The notes: a model not told the origin generated them from the sequence alone. A stretch of 60,240 nt of DNA from an uncultured Oscillospiraceae bacterium (GCA_910585265.1 CAJUCA010000012.1:1-60240); one strand, 5' to 3'; shown: positions 40,902-50,558, counted from the stretch's first letter. Made by a program: numbers and translations.

Positions 40902-41936
40902 GTGGAAACGGAACAGAGATTGAAACGGCTGTGCGCGGCGGGCGCGCCCTCCGGGTTTGAAGGCCCGGTGGTGGCGGAGGCCCGGACACTGCTGGAGCCG
41001 CTGATGGACAAGGTTTGGGTGGATCGGCTGGGCAATCTGGTGGGGGTGCGCCGCTGTGGGAAGCCGGGGGCGAAAAAGCTGCTGCTGGACGCCCATTTGG
41101 ACGAGGTGGGGCTTACCGTTACCGGGATGGAGCAGGGCTTCCTGCGCTTTGCCGCCATCGGGGTGGACGCCCGAATGCTCCCCGACCGGGAGGTGACGGT
41201 GCTGGCCCACCCGCCCCTGCGGGGGGTGGTGGCCTGCCTGCCGCCCCACGTGCTGTCGGCGGAGGACCGGGAAAAGGCCCCCAAGGTGGAGGAGATGTTC
41301 ATCGACGTGGGGCTGGGCCAGGAGGAGGCGGAGCGGCGGATTCCCCTGGGCACGCCGGTGGTGTACCGCTCCAGCTTTCTCCGGCTGGGGGAGCGTCAGC
41401 TCTGCTCCAAGGCCATGGACGACCGGGTCTGCTTCGAGGCGTTGCTGCGGACGGCGGAGCTGCTCCGGGGTAAGCCGCTGAATGTGGATCTCTATGTGCT
41501 GGGCAGTACCCGGGAGGAGGTCGGGGGCATGGGGGCCCGGGTGGTGACCCAGGCCATCGGCCCGGACTGCTGTGTGGCGGTGGACGTGACCTTCGGGCGC
41601 GCGCCGGACACACCCAAGGACGAAGCCATGGTGATGGGCGGCGGCCCCGCCGTGGGCATCGGGCCTAACTGCACCCGCTGGATGGTGCGCCGCCTGCTGG
41701 ACAGGGCGGAGAAGGAGAACATACCTGTTCAGAAGGAGGTCATGGAGGGCAGCAGCGGCACCAACGGCTGGACCATGCAGATCTGCAGGGAAGGGGTGGC
41801 CACGGCGGTGGTGTGCATTCCGCTGAAGTATATGCACACCCCGGTGGAGACGGTGGAGAAAGCTGACATTGAGGACACGGCCCGGCTGCTGGCCGCCTTT
41901 GCCGCCGGACTGGGAGAGGGGGATTGGCATGATTGA
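40902..41936 (+). CDS. M42 family aminopeptidase (first of three tandem copies)
   Basis: The 344-residue protein has the M42 dinuclear site: His65 and Asp67 in AHLDEVG, bridging Asp173 in KAMDDRV, the catalytic base and ligand Glu205-Glu206 in STREEVGG, Asp228 in VDVT and His312 in YMHTP. These are tetrahedral or dodecameric cytoplasmic aminopeptidases that trim peptides; substrate range differs among members. It follows murD by 23 bases and overlaps the next gene by eight. An AAAAGGAG site lies before the ATG. Confidence 0.92.
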   Translation: METEQRLKRLCAAGAPSGFEGPVVAEARTLLEPLMDKVWVDRLGNLVGVRRCGKPGAKKLLLDAHLDEVGLTVTGMEQGFLRFAAIGVDARMLPDREVTVLAHPPLRGVVACLPPHVLSAEDREKAPKVEEMFIDVGLGQEEAERRIPLGTPVVYRSSFLRLGERQLCSKAMDDRVCFEALLRTAELLRGKPLNVDLYVLGSTREEVGGMGARVVTQAIGPDCCVAVDVTFGRAPDTPKDEAMVMGGGPAVGIGPNCTRWMVRRLLDRAEKENIPVQKEVMEGSSGTNGWTMQICREGVATAVVCIPLKYMHTPVETVEKADIEDTARLLAAFAAGLGEGDWHD

Positions 41937-42951
41937 GACGCTGAAAACCCTGTGTGCCCTGTCCGGGGTGTCCTCCTGGGAGGACGAGGTGCGGGACTAT
42001 ATCCGCAAACGGGTGGAGCCGTACGCGGACAGCGTGCGGGTGGACGCCCTGGGGAACCTGATCGTGTTCAAGCGGGGGGCCAAGCCCACAGGGAACCGGC
42101 TGATGCTGTGCGCCCACATGGACGAGGTGGGGCTGATTGTCAAGTCGGTCACTGACGAGGGGTTCCTGAAATTCGGCTGTGTGGGAGGCATTGACCGGCG
42201 AATTCTGCTGGGCAAGGAGGTGGCGGTGGGGCCAGGACGGATCCCCGGTGTGATCGGTCTGAAGCCCATCCATCTGACCACCGCCGAGGAGCGCAAAAAG
42301 GTGCCCAAGATCACCGAGCTTTATCTTGACATCGGCGCGAAAAACCGGGAGGAGGCCCTGTCCCGGGTGGAGCTTGGGGACGTTGCCGTGTTTGTCAGCG
42401 AGCCGGTGGATTTTGGGGACGGGATGTTCAAAGCCAAAGCCATCGACGACCGGGTGGGCTGCGCGGTGATGGTGAAGCTGCTGGAGGAGGACCTGCCCAT
42501 GGACTGCACCTTCGCCTTCACCACCCAGGAGGAGGCGGGCTGCCGGGGGGCCTTCGGCGCGGCCTTCTCCGTGACGCCGGAGATTGCCCTGGTGCTGGAG
42601 GGGACCACCGCCGCCGATGTGCCCGCCCTCACGGAGGACAGGCAGGTGTGCTGGCCCGGACGGGGCCCGGTGCTGTCCTGGATGGACGGGGGCGCGATCT
42701 ACGACCGGAGCCTGTTTGAGCGGCTGAGGACGCTGGCGGAGAAAAACGGCCTGCCCTGGCAGATGAAGCACTACCTGTCCGGCGGCACCGATGCCCAGTC
42801 CGTTCAGAGAACTAAGGCCGGGGTGCGGGTCACCGGGATCTCGGCGGCGGTGCGCTATCTCCACGCGCCCAACAGCGTGTGCAGCCAATGTGACGCGGAA
42901 CAGATGCTCGCCCTGGCCCGGCTGTTTATCCGGGATGTGGCGGAGGACTGA
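41929..42951 (+). CDS. M42 family aminopeptidase (second of three)
   Basis: The 340-residue protein keeps the metal site: His63 and Asp65 in AHMDEVG, Asp173 in KAIDDRVG, Glu201-Glu202 in TQEEAG and His312 in YLHAP. Position 224 is Glu (VLEG) where the two neighbours have Asp, a change known to vary among M42 subtypes. ATG 41929 lies inside the end of the preceding gene, so translation is coupled. The three copies are clearly different from one another, so the duplication is old. Confidence 0.92.
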   Translation: MIETLKTLCALSGVSSWEDEVRDYIRKRVEPYADSVRVDALGNLIVFKRGAKPTGNRLMLCAHMDEVGLIVKSVTDEGFLKFGCVGGIDRRILLGKEVAVGPGRIPGVIGLKPIHLTTAEERKKVPKITELYLDIGAKNREEALSRVELGDVAVFVSEPVDFGDGMFKAKAIDDRVGCAVMVKLLEEDLPMDCTFAFTTQEEAGCRGAFGAAFSVTPEIALVLEGTTAADVPALTEDRQVCWPGRGPVLSWMDGGAIYDRSLFERLRTLAEKNGLPWQMKHYLSGGTDAQSVQRTKAGVRVTGISAAVRYLHAPNSVCSQCDAEQMLALARLFIRDVAED

Positions 42952-42966
42952 CAGGAGGAATTGGAC

Positions 42967-43965
42967 ATGGATATGATAAAGACGTTGGAGGAGCTGGTGT
43001 CCGCCTTTGGGCCTTCCGGCTGTGAAAGCGGGATTTCCCAGGTGCTCGAGGGGCTGGCGAAGCCCTATGTGGAGGAGATTTCCCGGGACGTGATGGGAAA
43101 CCTGATCTGCCGCAGGAAGGGAAGCGGCCCCCGGGTGATGTTCTCCGCCCATATGGATTCCATCGGACTGGTTGCCACCCACATCGACGAGAAGGGCTTT
43201 GTCCATGTGGGGGCGTTGGGCGGCGTCAGCGCGGCCCGGGCACTGTACGCGCCGGTGCGGTTCCAGAGCGGGGCCAGGGGCCTGCTCTGCGCGGAGGCGG
43301 ACGCCGACCTGTCCAAGCTGAAGGTAAACGAGCTTGTGGCGGACATCGGCGCGGCGGACAGCGGGGAGGCCGGGAAGCTGGTGCAGGTGGGGGACGCGGT
43401 CGTGTACGATACGTCCATCCGCAGGGCGGGGAACCGGGTGATTTCCCCCTATCTGGACAACCGGATCGGGTGCCTGGTACTGCTGATGGCCATGGAGCAG
43501 CTTGGGGAGACGGACAACGACCTCTATTTTGTGTTCTCCACCCAGGAGGAGGTGGGCTGCCGGGGTGCCAAGACCGCGGCGTGGTCGGTGGAGCCGGATT
43601 ACGGCATAGCGGTGGACGTGTGCGGCACCGACGATGTGCCTGGGGCCAAGCACGACTTAACCGCTTTGTGCGGCAAGGGCGCGGCGGTCAATGTGATGGA
43701 TCATTCGGTGATCTGCCACCCGGACATGGTGAAGCGGCTGCTGGCCTTGGCGGAGGAGCAGGGCATCCCGGCCCAGCGGGGGGTGTCCCGGCGGGGCGGC
43801 ACCGACGCGGGGCCAATCCACCAGACGAGGGCAGGTGTGTACACCGGGGGGATCTCCATTCCCTGCCGCTATATCCACACGCCCACAGAGCTGGTGGATC
43901 TGGGAGACGTGGAGGCGTGCGCCAAGCTGGCGGCGGTCTTTGCCATGGCAAAGCTGGAGAAATAA
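42967..43965 (+). CDS. M42 family aminopeptidase (third of three)
   Basis: The 332-residue protein has His62 and Asp64 in AHMDSIG, Asp164 in YLDNRIG, Glu194-Glu195 in TQEEVG, Asp217 in VDVC and His304 in YIHTP. The last three residues of the first motif (DSIG rather than DEVG) and the lid segment differ from its neighbours, so it probably takes a different set of peptides. ATG 42967 follows AGGAGG by seven bases; an in-frame TTG at 42961 is less likely. Confidence 0.92.
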   Translation: MDMIKTLEELVSAFGPSGCESGISQVLEGLAKPYVEEISRDVMGNLICRRKGSGPRVMFSAHMDSIGLVATHIDEKGFVHVGALGGVSAARALYAPVRFQSGARGLLCAEADADLSKLKVNELVADIGAADSGEAGKLVQVGDAVVYDTSIRRAGNRVISPYLDNRIGCLVLLMAMEQLGETDNDLYFVFSTQEEVGCRGAKTAAWSVEPDYGIAVDVCGTDDVPGAKHDLTALCGKGAAVNVMDHSVICHPDMVKRLLALAEEQGIPAQRGVSRRGGTDAGPIHQTRAGVYTGGISIPCRYIHTPTELVDLGDVEACAKLAAVFAMAKLEK

Positions 43966-43989
43966 AACGCGAAAAGGCAGAGTGCGTAA

Positions 43990-45243
43990 ATGGATTTTAC
44001 TTTACAAATATCGGAACGGGTCAGCACCCTCGCGCGGCAGGCGGAGGAGGGGCTGGGGCCGCAGTTCGCCCGGATTGACGCCATCGCCCAGGCCAACAGC
44101 CGGCGGGTCTTGGCGGCCTTCCAAAAGCACCGGGTGGCGGAGGCGTATTTCGCCGGAACCACAGGGTACGGTTACGACGACCTGGGGCGGGACAAGCTGG
44201 ACGAGATCTATGCCGGCCTGTTTGGCACGGAGGATGCTTTGGTTCGCCTGCAATTCGTCAACGGCACCCACGCCATTGCCTGCGCTCTGTTCGGGGCGTT
44301 GAAGGCGGGGGACGTGCTGGTGTCCGCCGTGGGCGCGCCCTATGACACCCTGCTGGGCGTGGTGGGAGCGGTTGACAAGGGCCACGGTTCCCTGAAGGAT
44401 TACGGCGTGGAGTACCGCCAGGTGGAGCTGGTGGATGACGCGCCGGACAGGGTCGGGCTGGCGGAGACGGTGAGCGATCCCCGAGTGAAGGCCGTTCTGA
44501 TTCAGCGTTCCCGGGGATACGCCACCCGGGCGTCCCTGTCGGTGGACGAGATCGGGGATCTTTGTGCCATTGTGCGGAAAAGCAACCCGAACGCCGCCAT
44601 TTTGGTGGACAACTGCTACGGGGAGTTTGTGGAGGAGCGGGAGCCTACCCATGTGGGAGCCGATCTTGTGGTGGGGTCGCTCATCAAGAATCCCGGCGGC
44701 GGGCTGGCTCCCACCGGGGCCTACATCGCCGGACGGCGGGATCTGGTGGAGGGGGCGGCTATGCGGCTCACCTGTCCGGGGATCGGCCGGGAGTGCGGGG
44801 CGACGCTGGGGAATAACCGGCTGCTGTACCAGGGCTTGTTCCTGGCCCCCCATACGGTGGCCCAAGCGGTGAAAACGGCGGTGTTCGCGGCGCGGCTGAT
44901 GGAGCTGCTGGGCTATGAGGCGGATCCGAAATCGGACGCGGAGCGGCATGATATTATTCAGATGCTCCATCTGAAAAACCCGGAGGCGGTGAAGCGGTTT
45001 TGCAGGGGCATTCAGTCCGGGGCCCCGGTGGATTCCTACGTTACCCCGGAGCCTTGGGATATGCCGGGGTATGACTGCCCGGTGATTATGGCGGCGGGGG
45101 CGTTCATCCAGGGGGCGTCCATTGAGCTGTCCGCCGACGCGCCCATGCGGGAGCCTTACACGGTCTACCTCCAGGGGGGGCTTACCTACGAGTCGGGGAA
45201 GACCGGTGTAATGCTGGCGGCGGAGGAACTGCTGCGGGACTGA
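43990..45243 (+). CDS. Methionine gamma-lyase family protein (PLP enzyme)
   Basis: The 417-residue protein fits the Met_gamma_lyase family once called aluminium resistance protein. It has FAGTTGYGYDDLGRDKLDEI at the start, FVNGTHAIACALFG at the cofactor phosphate site, and the PLP lysine at about Lys233 in GSLIKNPGGGLAPTG. The reaction is probably elimination on a sulfur amino acid, but that is inferred from fold only. In many Firmicutes this gene lies near hfq, miaA or spore genes; here it follows the M42 peptidases by 24 bases and precedes yunB. Confidence 0.9.
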   Translation: MDFTLQISERVSTLARQAEEGLGPQFARIDAIAQANSRRVLAAFQKHRVAEAYFAGTTGYGYDDLGRDKLDEIYAGLFGTEDALVRLQFVNGTHAIACALFGALKAGDVLVSAVGAPYDTLLGVVGAVDKGHGSLKDYGVEYRQVELVDDAPDRVGLAETVSDPRVKAVLIQRSRGYATRASLSVDEIGDLCAIVRKSNPNAAILVDNCYGEFVEEREPTHVGADLVVGSLIKNPGGGLAPTGAYIAGRRDLVEGAAMRLTCPGIGRECGATLGNNRLLYQGLFLAPHTVAQAVKTAVFAARLMELLGYEADPKSDAERHDIIQMLHLKNPEAVKRFCRGIQSGAPVDSYVTPEPWDMPGYDCPVIMAAGAFIQGASIELSADAPMREPYTVYLQGGLTYESGKTGVMLAAEELLRD

Positions 45244-45292
45244 CATAGGCCGGGCTGTTTTGCGCATACAGTGCCCTATAGGGGGTGGCGGT

Positions 45293-45961
45293 ATGCCTGT
45301 AAAGCTGAAACGGTTGACATACTATCTGCGCCGGGAGGGACCGCTGGCGGCAGTGCTGTCCGTTGTGGGCGTGCTGGTGTTGGCGGGTCTGTTTCTCCAT
45401 ACGCTGAACGGACGGCTGCGGCCCGTGCTGGAGGCGGTGGCAACCAGCCAGGCCGCCAACCTGATGACCCAGGCCATCGCCGGGGCGGTGGACAACTGCC
45501 TCCAGGAAAACCACCTGGAGTACGGTGACTTTGTGAGCCTGGAAAGGGACGGGGCGGGGAAGGTGACCTCCATCACCAGCAACACCGCGGCCAACAGCCG
45601 CTTCAAGCGGGAGGTGGTGGAGGCGGTGGCAAGGCAGCTGGCCGCCCTGGACAGCGAGTCGCTGGGGGTGCCCCTGGGGACGCTGACGGGACAGCCCCTG
45701 CTGTCCGGCGCGGGCCCGCGGGTGCGGGTGTCGGTGGACTCCGTGGGGGAGGTGACGGCGGACTACGCCAACTCCTTCACGTCCGCCGGGGTGAACCAGA
45801 CCCTGCACCGGGTATGCCTGGACATTCACGCAACGGTGCGGCTGTTCCTGCCCGGGGAGGTGCTCCCCGTGTCGGTGAGCAGCAGCGTGTGTGTGGCGGA
45901 GACGGTGATTGTGGGTGAGACGCCCGACACTTATTTGAATTTGGACAAAGGGGACGGCTGA
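45293..45961 (+). CDS. yunB: Sporulation protein YunB
   Basis: The 222-residue protein has an N-terminal membrane helix (LAAVLSVVGVLVLAGLFL, about residues 19-36) and the YunB core. That includes the TSITSNTAANSRFKREVV segment and the C-terminal SSSVCVAETVIVGETPDTYL. YunB is needed for full sporulation in Bacillus subtilis under sigma-E control, its molecular role is unknown. ATG 45293 follows GGGGGTGG. It ends one base before ligA, so both share a transcript. Confidence 0.9.
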   Translation: MPVKLKRLTYYLRREGPLAAVLSVVGVLVLAGLFLHTLNGRLRPVLEAVATSQAANLMTQAIAGAVDNCLQENHLEYGDFVSLERDGAGKVTSITSNTAANSRFKREVVEAVARQLAALDSESLGVPLGTLTGQPLLSGAGPRVRVSVDSVGEVTADYANSFTSAGVNQTLHRVCLDIHATVRLFLPGEVLPVSVSSSVCVAETVIVGETPDTYLNLDKGDG

Positions 45962-45962
45962 T

Positions 45963-47981
45963 ATGGACGTAAAAACTCAGGCGGAACAGCTCCGCGAGGC
46001 GTTAAACGAGCACAATTACCACTATTATGTGCTGGACGCGCCCACCATCTCCGACTTTGAGTACGACAAAATGCTTCGGGAGCTGGAGGATTTGGAGGCG
46101 GCCCATCCGGAGCTGGTCACCCCCGATTCCCCCACCCAGCGGGTGGGCGGCAAGGCGTTGGACAGCTTCCAGCAGGTGACGCACCGGGTTCCGCTGCAAA
46201 GCCTTCAGGACGTGTTTTCCCCCGATGAGCTGCTGGACTTCGACCGCCGGGTGCGTGAGGGCGCAGACAGCCCGGAATACCTGCTGGAGCCTAAGGTGGA
46301 CGGCCTGTCGGTGGCGTTGGAGTATGCGGACGGCGTGTTCGTCCGGGGGGCCACCCGGGGGGACGGGCAGGTGGGAGAGGACGTGACGGAGAACCTGCGC
46401 ACCATCCGTTCGATCCCCATGAGACTGGAACAGGCCCCGGCGTCGCTGATTGTTCGGGGAGAGGTTTATATGCCCCGGAAAACCTTTGAGAAGCTGAACG
46501 GGGAGCGGGAGCTGCGGGGGGAGGCCCTGTTTGCCAACCCCCGGAACGCCGCCGCCGGATCGATGCGGCAGCTTGACCCCAAGATTGCCGCCGCCCGGGG
46601 GCTGGACATGGTGGTGTTCAATATTCAGTACACCGACCGGGAGCCTTTTGCCACCGACAGCGCGGCGTTGGACTGGCTGCGCTCCCTGCACTTCAAGGTC
46701 ATCGACTACCGGCTGTCCGGGGACATGGGGGAGATCCAGTCCGCCATTTTTGAGCTGGGCGATCAGCGGGAAAAATACCCCTTTGATATTGACGGAGCAG
46801 TTGTCAAGGTAAACTCCCTTACACAGCGGGAAGGGCTGGGGGAGACGGCTAAATTTCCCCGGTGGGCGGCGGCGTACAAATACCCGCCGGAGCAGAAGGA
46901 GAGCGTGGTGGAGGACATCGTGGTTCAGGTGGGCCGCACCGGGGTGCTGACGCCCAAGGCGGTGGTGGTCCCCGTCCGGCTGGCGGGCACCACCGTCACC
47001 AACGCGACCCTCCACAACCAGGACTTTATTACGGAAAAGGATATCCGCATCGGGGACAGGGTGATCGTGCAGAAGGCGGGGGAGATCATCCCGGAGATCG
47101 TGTCCGTGGTGAAGGAGAAGCGGCCCGAGGGTACGGTGCCCTATCTTCTGCCCAAGGTGTGCCCGGTGTGTGGGGCACCAGTGGAGCGGGATGAGGACGG
47201 CGCGCACATCCGCTGTACCGGGGCGGAGTGTCCGGCCCAGCTCCTGCGCACCCTGACCCATTTCGCCAGCCGGGACGCCATGGATATTGAGGGCCTGGGT
47301 CCCGCCGTAGTGGAGGGGCTGGTGGAGGCCGGGATGGTGAAAACCCCCGCCGACCTCTACCGGCTGGACCGGGATGAGGTGGCCAAGCTGGAGCGGATGG
47401 GCAAGAAGTCGGCGGACAACCTGCTGGCCGCCATCGAGAAGTCCAAGGGGAACGACCTGTCCAAGCTGCTGTTTGCCTTCGGCATCCGGCAGGTGGGGCA
47501 GAAGGCGGGGAAGATTCTGGCCGCCCGGTTCGGCTCCCTGGACAGGCTGGCCCAGGCCACCGAGGAGGAGCTTACCGCCATCAACGACGTGGGCGGGATC
47601 ACGGCGAAATACCTCACCGAATGGTTCGCCGCCCCCCAGAGCCAGCACCTCATCGCCGCCCTGAAGGAGGCGGGGGTGAACATGGAGAGCCAGGCCGCCC
47701 CGGTGGGGGACAGGCTGGCGGGGATCACCTTTGTGCTCACCGGGGAGCTGTCCGCCTGTTCCCGGAAGGAGGCGGGGGATAAGCTGGAGGCCCAGGGGGC
47801 CAAGGTGTCCGGCTCCGTGTCCAAAAAGACGGGGTGCGTCATTGCCGGGGAGGCGGCTGGCTCCAAGCTGCGGAAGGCCCAGGAGCTGGGCGTGCCCGTG
47901 CTGGACGAGGAGCAATTCCTGGTTCTGGTGGGGGAGCGGGAGGGAGATTCCGCCGCCCTGCTGGAGCTGCTGAAGAAATAG
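45963..47981 (+). CDS. ligA: NAD-dependent DNA ligase
   Basis: The 672-residue enzyme has all LigA domains: the Ia segment (HNYHYYVLD), the adenylation site Lys111 in PKVDGLS, the OB fold, a four-Cys zinc finger (CPVCGAP, then CTGAECPA), the HhH repeats and a C-terminal BRCT domain (FVLTGELSACSRKEAGDKL). It seals nicks in DNA replication using NAD+. Its length matches the usual 670. pcrA and gatCAB, its common neighbours, are absent. Confidence 0.97.
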   Translation: MDVKTQAEQLREALNEHNYHYYVLDAPTISDFEYDKMLRELEDLEAAHPELVTPDSPTQRVGGKALDSFQQVTHRVPLQSLQDVFSPDELLDFDRRVREGADSPEYLLEPKVDGLSVALEYADGVFVRGATRGDGQVGEDVTENLRTIRSIPMRLEQAPASLIVRGEVYMPRKTFEKLNGERELRGEALFANPRNAAAGSMRQLDPKIAAARGLDMVVFNIQYTDREPFATDSAALDWLRSLHFKVIDYRLSGDMGEIQSAIFELGDQREKYPFDIDGAVVKVNSLTQREGLGETAKFPRWAAAYKYPPEQKESVVEDIVVQVGRTGVLTPKAVVVPVRLAGTTVTNATLHNQDFITEKDIRIGDRVIVQKAGEIIPEIVSVVKEKRPEGTVPYLLPKVCPVCGAPVERDEDGAHIRCTGAECPAQLLRTLTHFASRDAMDIEGLGPAVVEGLVEAGMVKTPADLYRLDRDEVAKLERMGKKSADNLLAAIEKSKGNDLSKLLFAFGIRQVGQKAGKILAARFGSLDRLAQATEEELTAINDVGGITAKYLTEWFAAPQSQHLIAALKEAGVNMESQAAPVGDRLAGITFVLTGELSACSRKEAGDKLEAQGAKVSGSVSKKTGCVIAGEAAGSKLRKAQELGVPVLDEEQFLVLVGEREGDSAALLELLKK

Positions 47982-48036
47982 AGAGGGGGAGACCCATGGG
48001 ACAGAGCTTTGAGGCCCGGGCCGGGGTGGGCGGCGT

Positions 48037-48792
48037 ATGAGCGGCCGCACAAAACGCCAGCCCCGGCTGACCAGGGAACGGCAGATCGTGCTTCTGCTGG
48101 CTGCGCTGGCGGTCATAGTGGCGGTGACGGCGGCGGGGCTGTTTCTCAAAGGATCGCTGACGCTGGACAACCTGCTGGTGGAGCTGGGGCTGAAGGAACC
48201 CACCGTGTCCATGGAGGACATACCGGATTACTCCGGCGAGCCTTATGTGGTGCTGAACGACAACTGGCCGGACTTTGACGCGGAGGATTTGACGCTGGAG
48301 CCCTTTGAGAGCTACAGCGAGCTGGACTACCTGGGACGGTGCGGCGTGGCTTACGCCAATATCTGCCTGGAGATTATGCCCACCGAACCCCGGGGGGATA
48401 TCGGGCAGGTGAAGCCCTCCGGGTGGCAGACGGTGAAATATGACTGTGTGGACGGAAAGTACCTCTACAACCGATGCCATTTGATCGGCTATCAGCTGGC
48501 GGGGGAGAACGCCAACAAGCAGAACCTGATTACCGGGACGCGGTACATGAATGTGGAGGGGATGCTCCCCTTTGAGAATATGGTGGACGGCTATGTGGAG
48601 GAGACGGGGAACCACGTGCTCTACCGGGTGACCCCTGTGTTTGAGGGGAGGAACCTGCTGGCCAGCGGGGTGAAGCTGGAGGCCTTCTCCGTGGAGGACG
48701 AGGGGGAGGGGATCTGCTTCAACGTCTATATTTATAATGTACAGCCCGGGATTACCATTGATTACGCCACCGGGGAGAGCTGGGAAAGCTGA
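48037..48792 (+). CDS. Membrane-anchored DNA/RNA non-specific endonuclease
   Basis: The 251-residue protein has one N-terminal membrane helix (about residues 19-39) and a beta-beta-alpha metal nuclease domain. Its core reads YLYNRCHLIGYQLAGENANK with QNLITGTRYMN, matching the EndA type of streptococci. The active-site box is NRCH rather than the DRGH of classical NucA/EndA, a form common in Clostridia; the His is kept. The domain should face outside, where EndA degrades one strand in DNA uptake. It is the last gene of the murD run before a terminator. Confidence 0.87.
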   Translation: MSGRTKRQPRLTRERQIVLLLAALAVIVAVTAAGLFLKGSLTLDNLLVELGLKEPTVSMEDIPDYSGEPYVVLNDNWPDFDAEDLTLEPFESYSELDYLGRCGVAYANICLEIMPTEPRGDIGQVKPSGWQTVKYDCVDGKYLYNRCHLIGYQLAGENANKQNLITGTRYMNVEGMLPFENMVDGYVEETGNHVLYRVTPVFEGRNLLASGVKLEAFSVEDEGEGICFNVYIYNVQPGITIDYATGESWES

Positions 48793-48823
48793 GAAGCTGC
48801 ACCAATTCTGAATACGGCACGAG

Positions 48824-48854
48824 AAAGGCCCGCTCCAACTGGAGCGGGCCTTTT
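48824..48854. terminator. Bidirectional terminator after the nuclease gene
   Basis: A perfect 13-bp stem (AAAGGCCCGCTCC with GGAGCGGGCCTTT) with an AACT loop is followed by T on the plus strand. It also lies beyond the atoE stop on the minus strand. Confidence 0.88.
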
Positions 48855-48883
48855 CGGAGATTTACGGTTATGCAGAGCTGTTC

Positions 48884-50335
48884 TCAGAACAGCAGTCCCC
48901 AGCCCAGGAAGCCCAGGATGGCAACCAGGCCAGTGAAGATCAGCACCACAACCAGATAACCCATGATGTCCTTGGCCTTCAGTCCGGCCACGCCCAGGGC
49001 GGGCAGGGCCCAGAAGGGCTGGATCATGTTGGTCCACTGGTCGCCCCAGGCGATGCCCATGGCGGCGCGGCCGTAGTAGCTCATGGCCTGAGCATAGGTG
49101 GCACTGTTGGGATCCAGCACATTGGCCTTCTTGGCCTCATCGAAGATGAAGGCCGCGGGAGTGCCCATCTTTGCCAGGATATCGGTGGCGGCGGGCATGA
49201 CGATGGGGCCCTGAACCGCCCACTGGCCGCCGCCGGAGGGCACGAAGAAGTTGATGATGCCGCCGGACAGGAAGGTCCACATGGGGAAGGTGATGTCGGT
49301 GGAGATGGTGGCAAAGAACTGGGCGATGATCTTGGCCAGGGACACCTGGTCGGCGTTCTGCGCCACCATCAGGCCCATAATACCGGCGTAGAAGGGGAAC
49401 TGGAGCAGCACGCCCGCGGCACCGCCGGCAGCCTCGCCGATGGCGTCCACGTATTTGCGCAGGTCGCCGTGGGCCAGCAGGCCCAGGAACAGGAAGATGG
49501 CGTTGACGGCGTTCAGGTCCAGCTTAGCCGCGCCCACGCGGATGAAGAACAGCACGATGTAGACGAAGCCCATGACAAGGATGATGGCCCAGAGGATCTT
49601 GCTGTGCTCAATCTTCTCGGCGGGAGTCTCAATCTTGTACTCCTTTTCCTTCTCGTCCACCAGCAGGTTGGGATCCACAGTGATGGTGTGATCCTTGTCG
49701 GGGTGCATGGCGTAGTTCAGGAAAGGGAGGCCCACCAGAACCACCAGGCACATGATGATGTTCATGGGGTGGAAGATGGTATGGGTCAGTTCGGCGGAAT
49801 AGAAGATGTCGCCAAACTGCTTGCCGCCGGACATCTGAAGGGGGATGGAGCCGGACAGGCCGGCGTGCCAAATGACGAAGCCGGAATAAGCGGAGGCGAT
49901 CAGCAGGGGGTAGTCCAGGTCACGGACGCGGCGGGCCACTTCCTTGGCCAGCAGGGCACCCACGATCAGACCGAAGCCCCAGTTCAGCCAGCAGCAGATG
50001 GTGGACACCATGGTGACGACCAGGATGGCACTCATCTTGTTTTTGGCCATACCGGCGATAGAGGCGAGGATCTTCTTGCAGATCTTGGCGGAGGCCAGGG
50101 CAGAGCCCAGCACCAGCACCAGGGCCATCTGCATGGAGAAGCTCAGCAGGCCCCACATACCATCGCCAGTGGTGCCCTTGCCAGCCCAGGCCCAGACCAG
50201 CTCAATGGGGTTCTGCCAAGTGCCGATCATAGCGGCGATGAACACCACAATGGTCAGGATGATGGCGAACAGGAACGGATCAGGGAGCCAGCGGTTCATG
50301 ATCCGAACGCAGCCGTTGGAAAACTTTTTCAGCAT
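48884..50335 (-). CDS. atoE: Short-chain fatty acid transporter, AtoE family
   Basis: The 483-residue membrane protein fits the SCFA_trans family: about 12 helices, starting NRWLPDPFLFAIILTIVVF, then STICCWLNWGFGLIVGALL and FFVPSGGGQWAVQGPIVMPA, the most typical stretch. It probably moves butyrate or acetoacetate across the membrane. No ato or butyrate-synthesis genes lie beside it, so direction and substrate are open. It is a single gene with a strong promoter and terminator. Confidence 0.9.
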   Translation of the reverse strand: MLKKFSNGCVRIMNRWLPDPFLFAIILTIVVFIAAMIGTWQNPIELVWAWAGKGTTGDGMWGLLSFSMQMALVLVLGSALASAKICKKILASIAGMAKNKMSAILVVTMVSTICCWLNWGFGLIVGALLAKEVARRVRDLDYPLLIASAYSGFVIWHAGLSGSIPLQMSGGKQFGDIFYSAELTHTIFHPMNIIMCLVVLVGLPFLNYAMHPDKDHTITVDPNLLVDEKEKEYKIETPAEKIEHSKILWAIILVMGFVYIVLFFIRVGAAKLDLNAVNAIFLFLGLLAHGDLRKYVDAIGEAAGGAAGVLLQFPFYAGIMGLMVAQNADQVSLAKIIAQFFATISTDITFPMWTFLSGGIINFFVPSGGGQWAVQGPIVMPAATDILAKMGTPAAFIFDEAKKANVLDPNSATYAQAMSYYGRAAMGIAWGDQWTNMIQPFWALPALGVAGLKAKDIMGYLVVVLIFTGLVAILGFLGWGLLF

Positions 50336-50398
50336 AAAAGTTTACCCTCTCTTTCTTCGATATGATTTGACAGCGGAACCGTGAATCTCGACGGGCTT

Positions 50399-50427
50399 AT
50401 TATAGTCGTTCATTCACAGTTTGTCAA
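50399..50427 (-). promoter_or_regulatory. Sigma-A promoter of atoE
   Basis: TTGACA (50427-50422) and TATAAT (50404-50399) are 17 bases apart on the minus strand, a near-consensus site about 63 bases before the start. Confidence 0.88.
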
Positions 50428-50511
50428 TAAATTTGCAAAGAAACTCCCAAGAGAGGGGATCTGAGGACCGGTTATATTGTATAAGATTGCTGAATTGGTT
50501 CCGAGAAATGG

Positions 50512-50558
50512 AAAAAATCCCAGTATCACGGACTTTTCTGACCGGGATACTGGGATTT
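50512..50558 (-). terminator. Terminator of the cotJC remnant
   Basis: A perfect 13-bp stem (AAATCCCAGTATC with GATACTGGGATTT) with an 18-base loop ends in six T on the minus strand, 18 bases after the cotJC stop. Confidence 0.82.
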
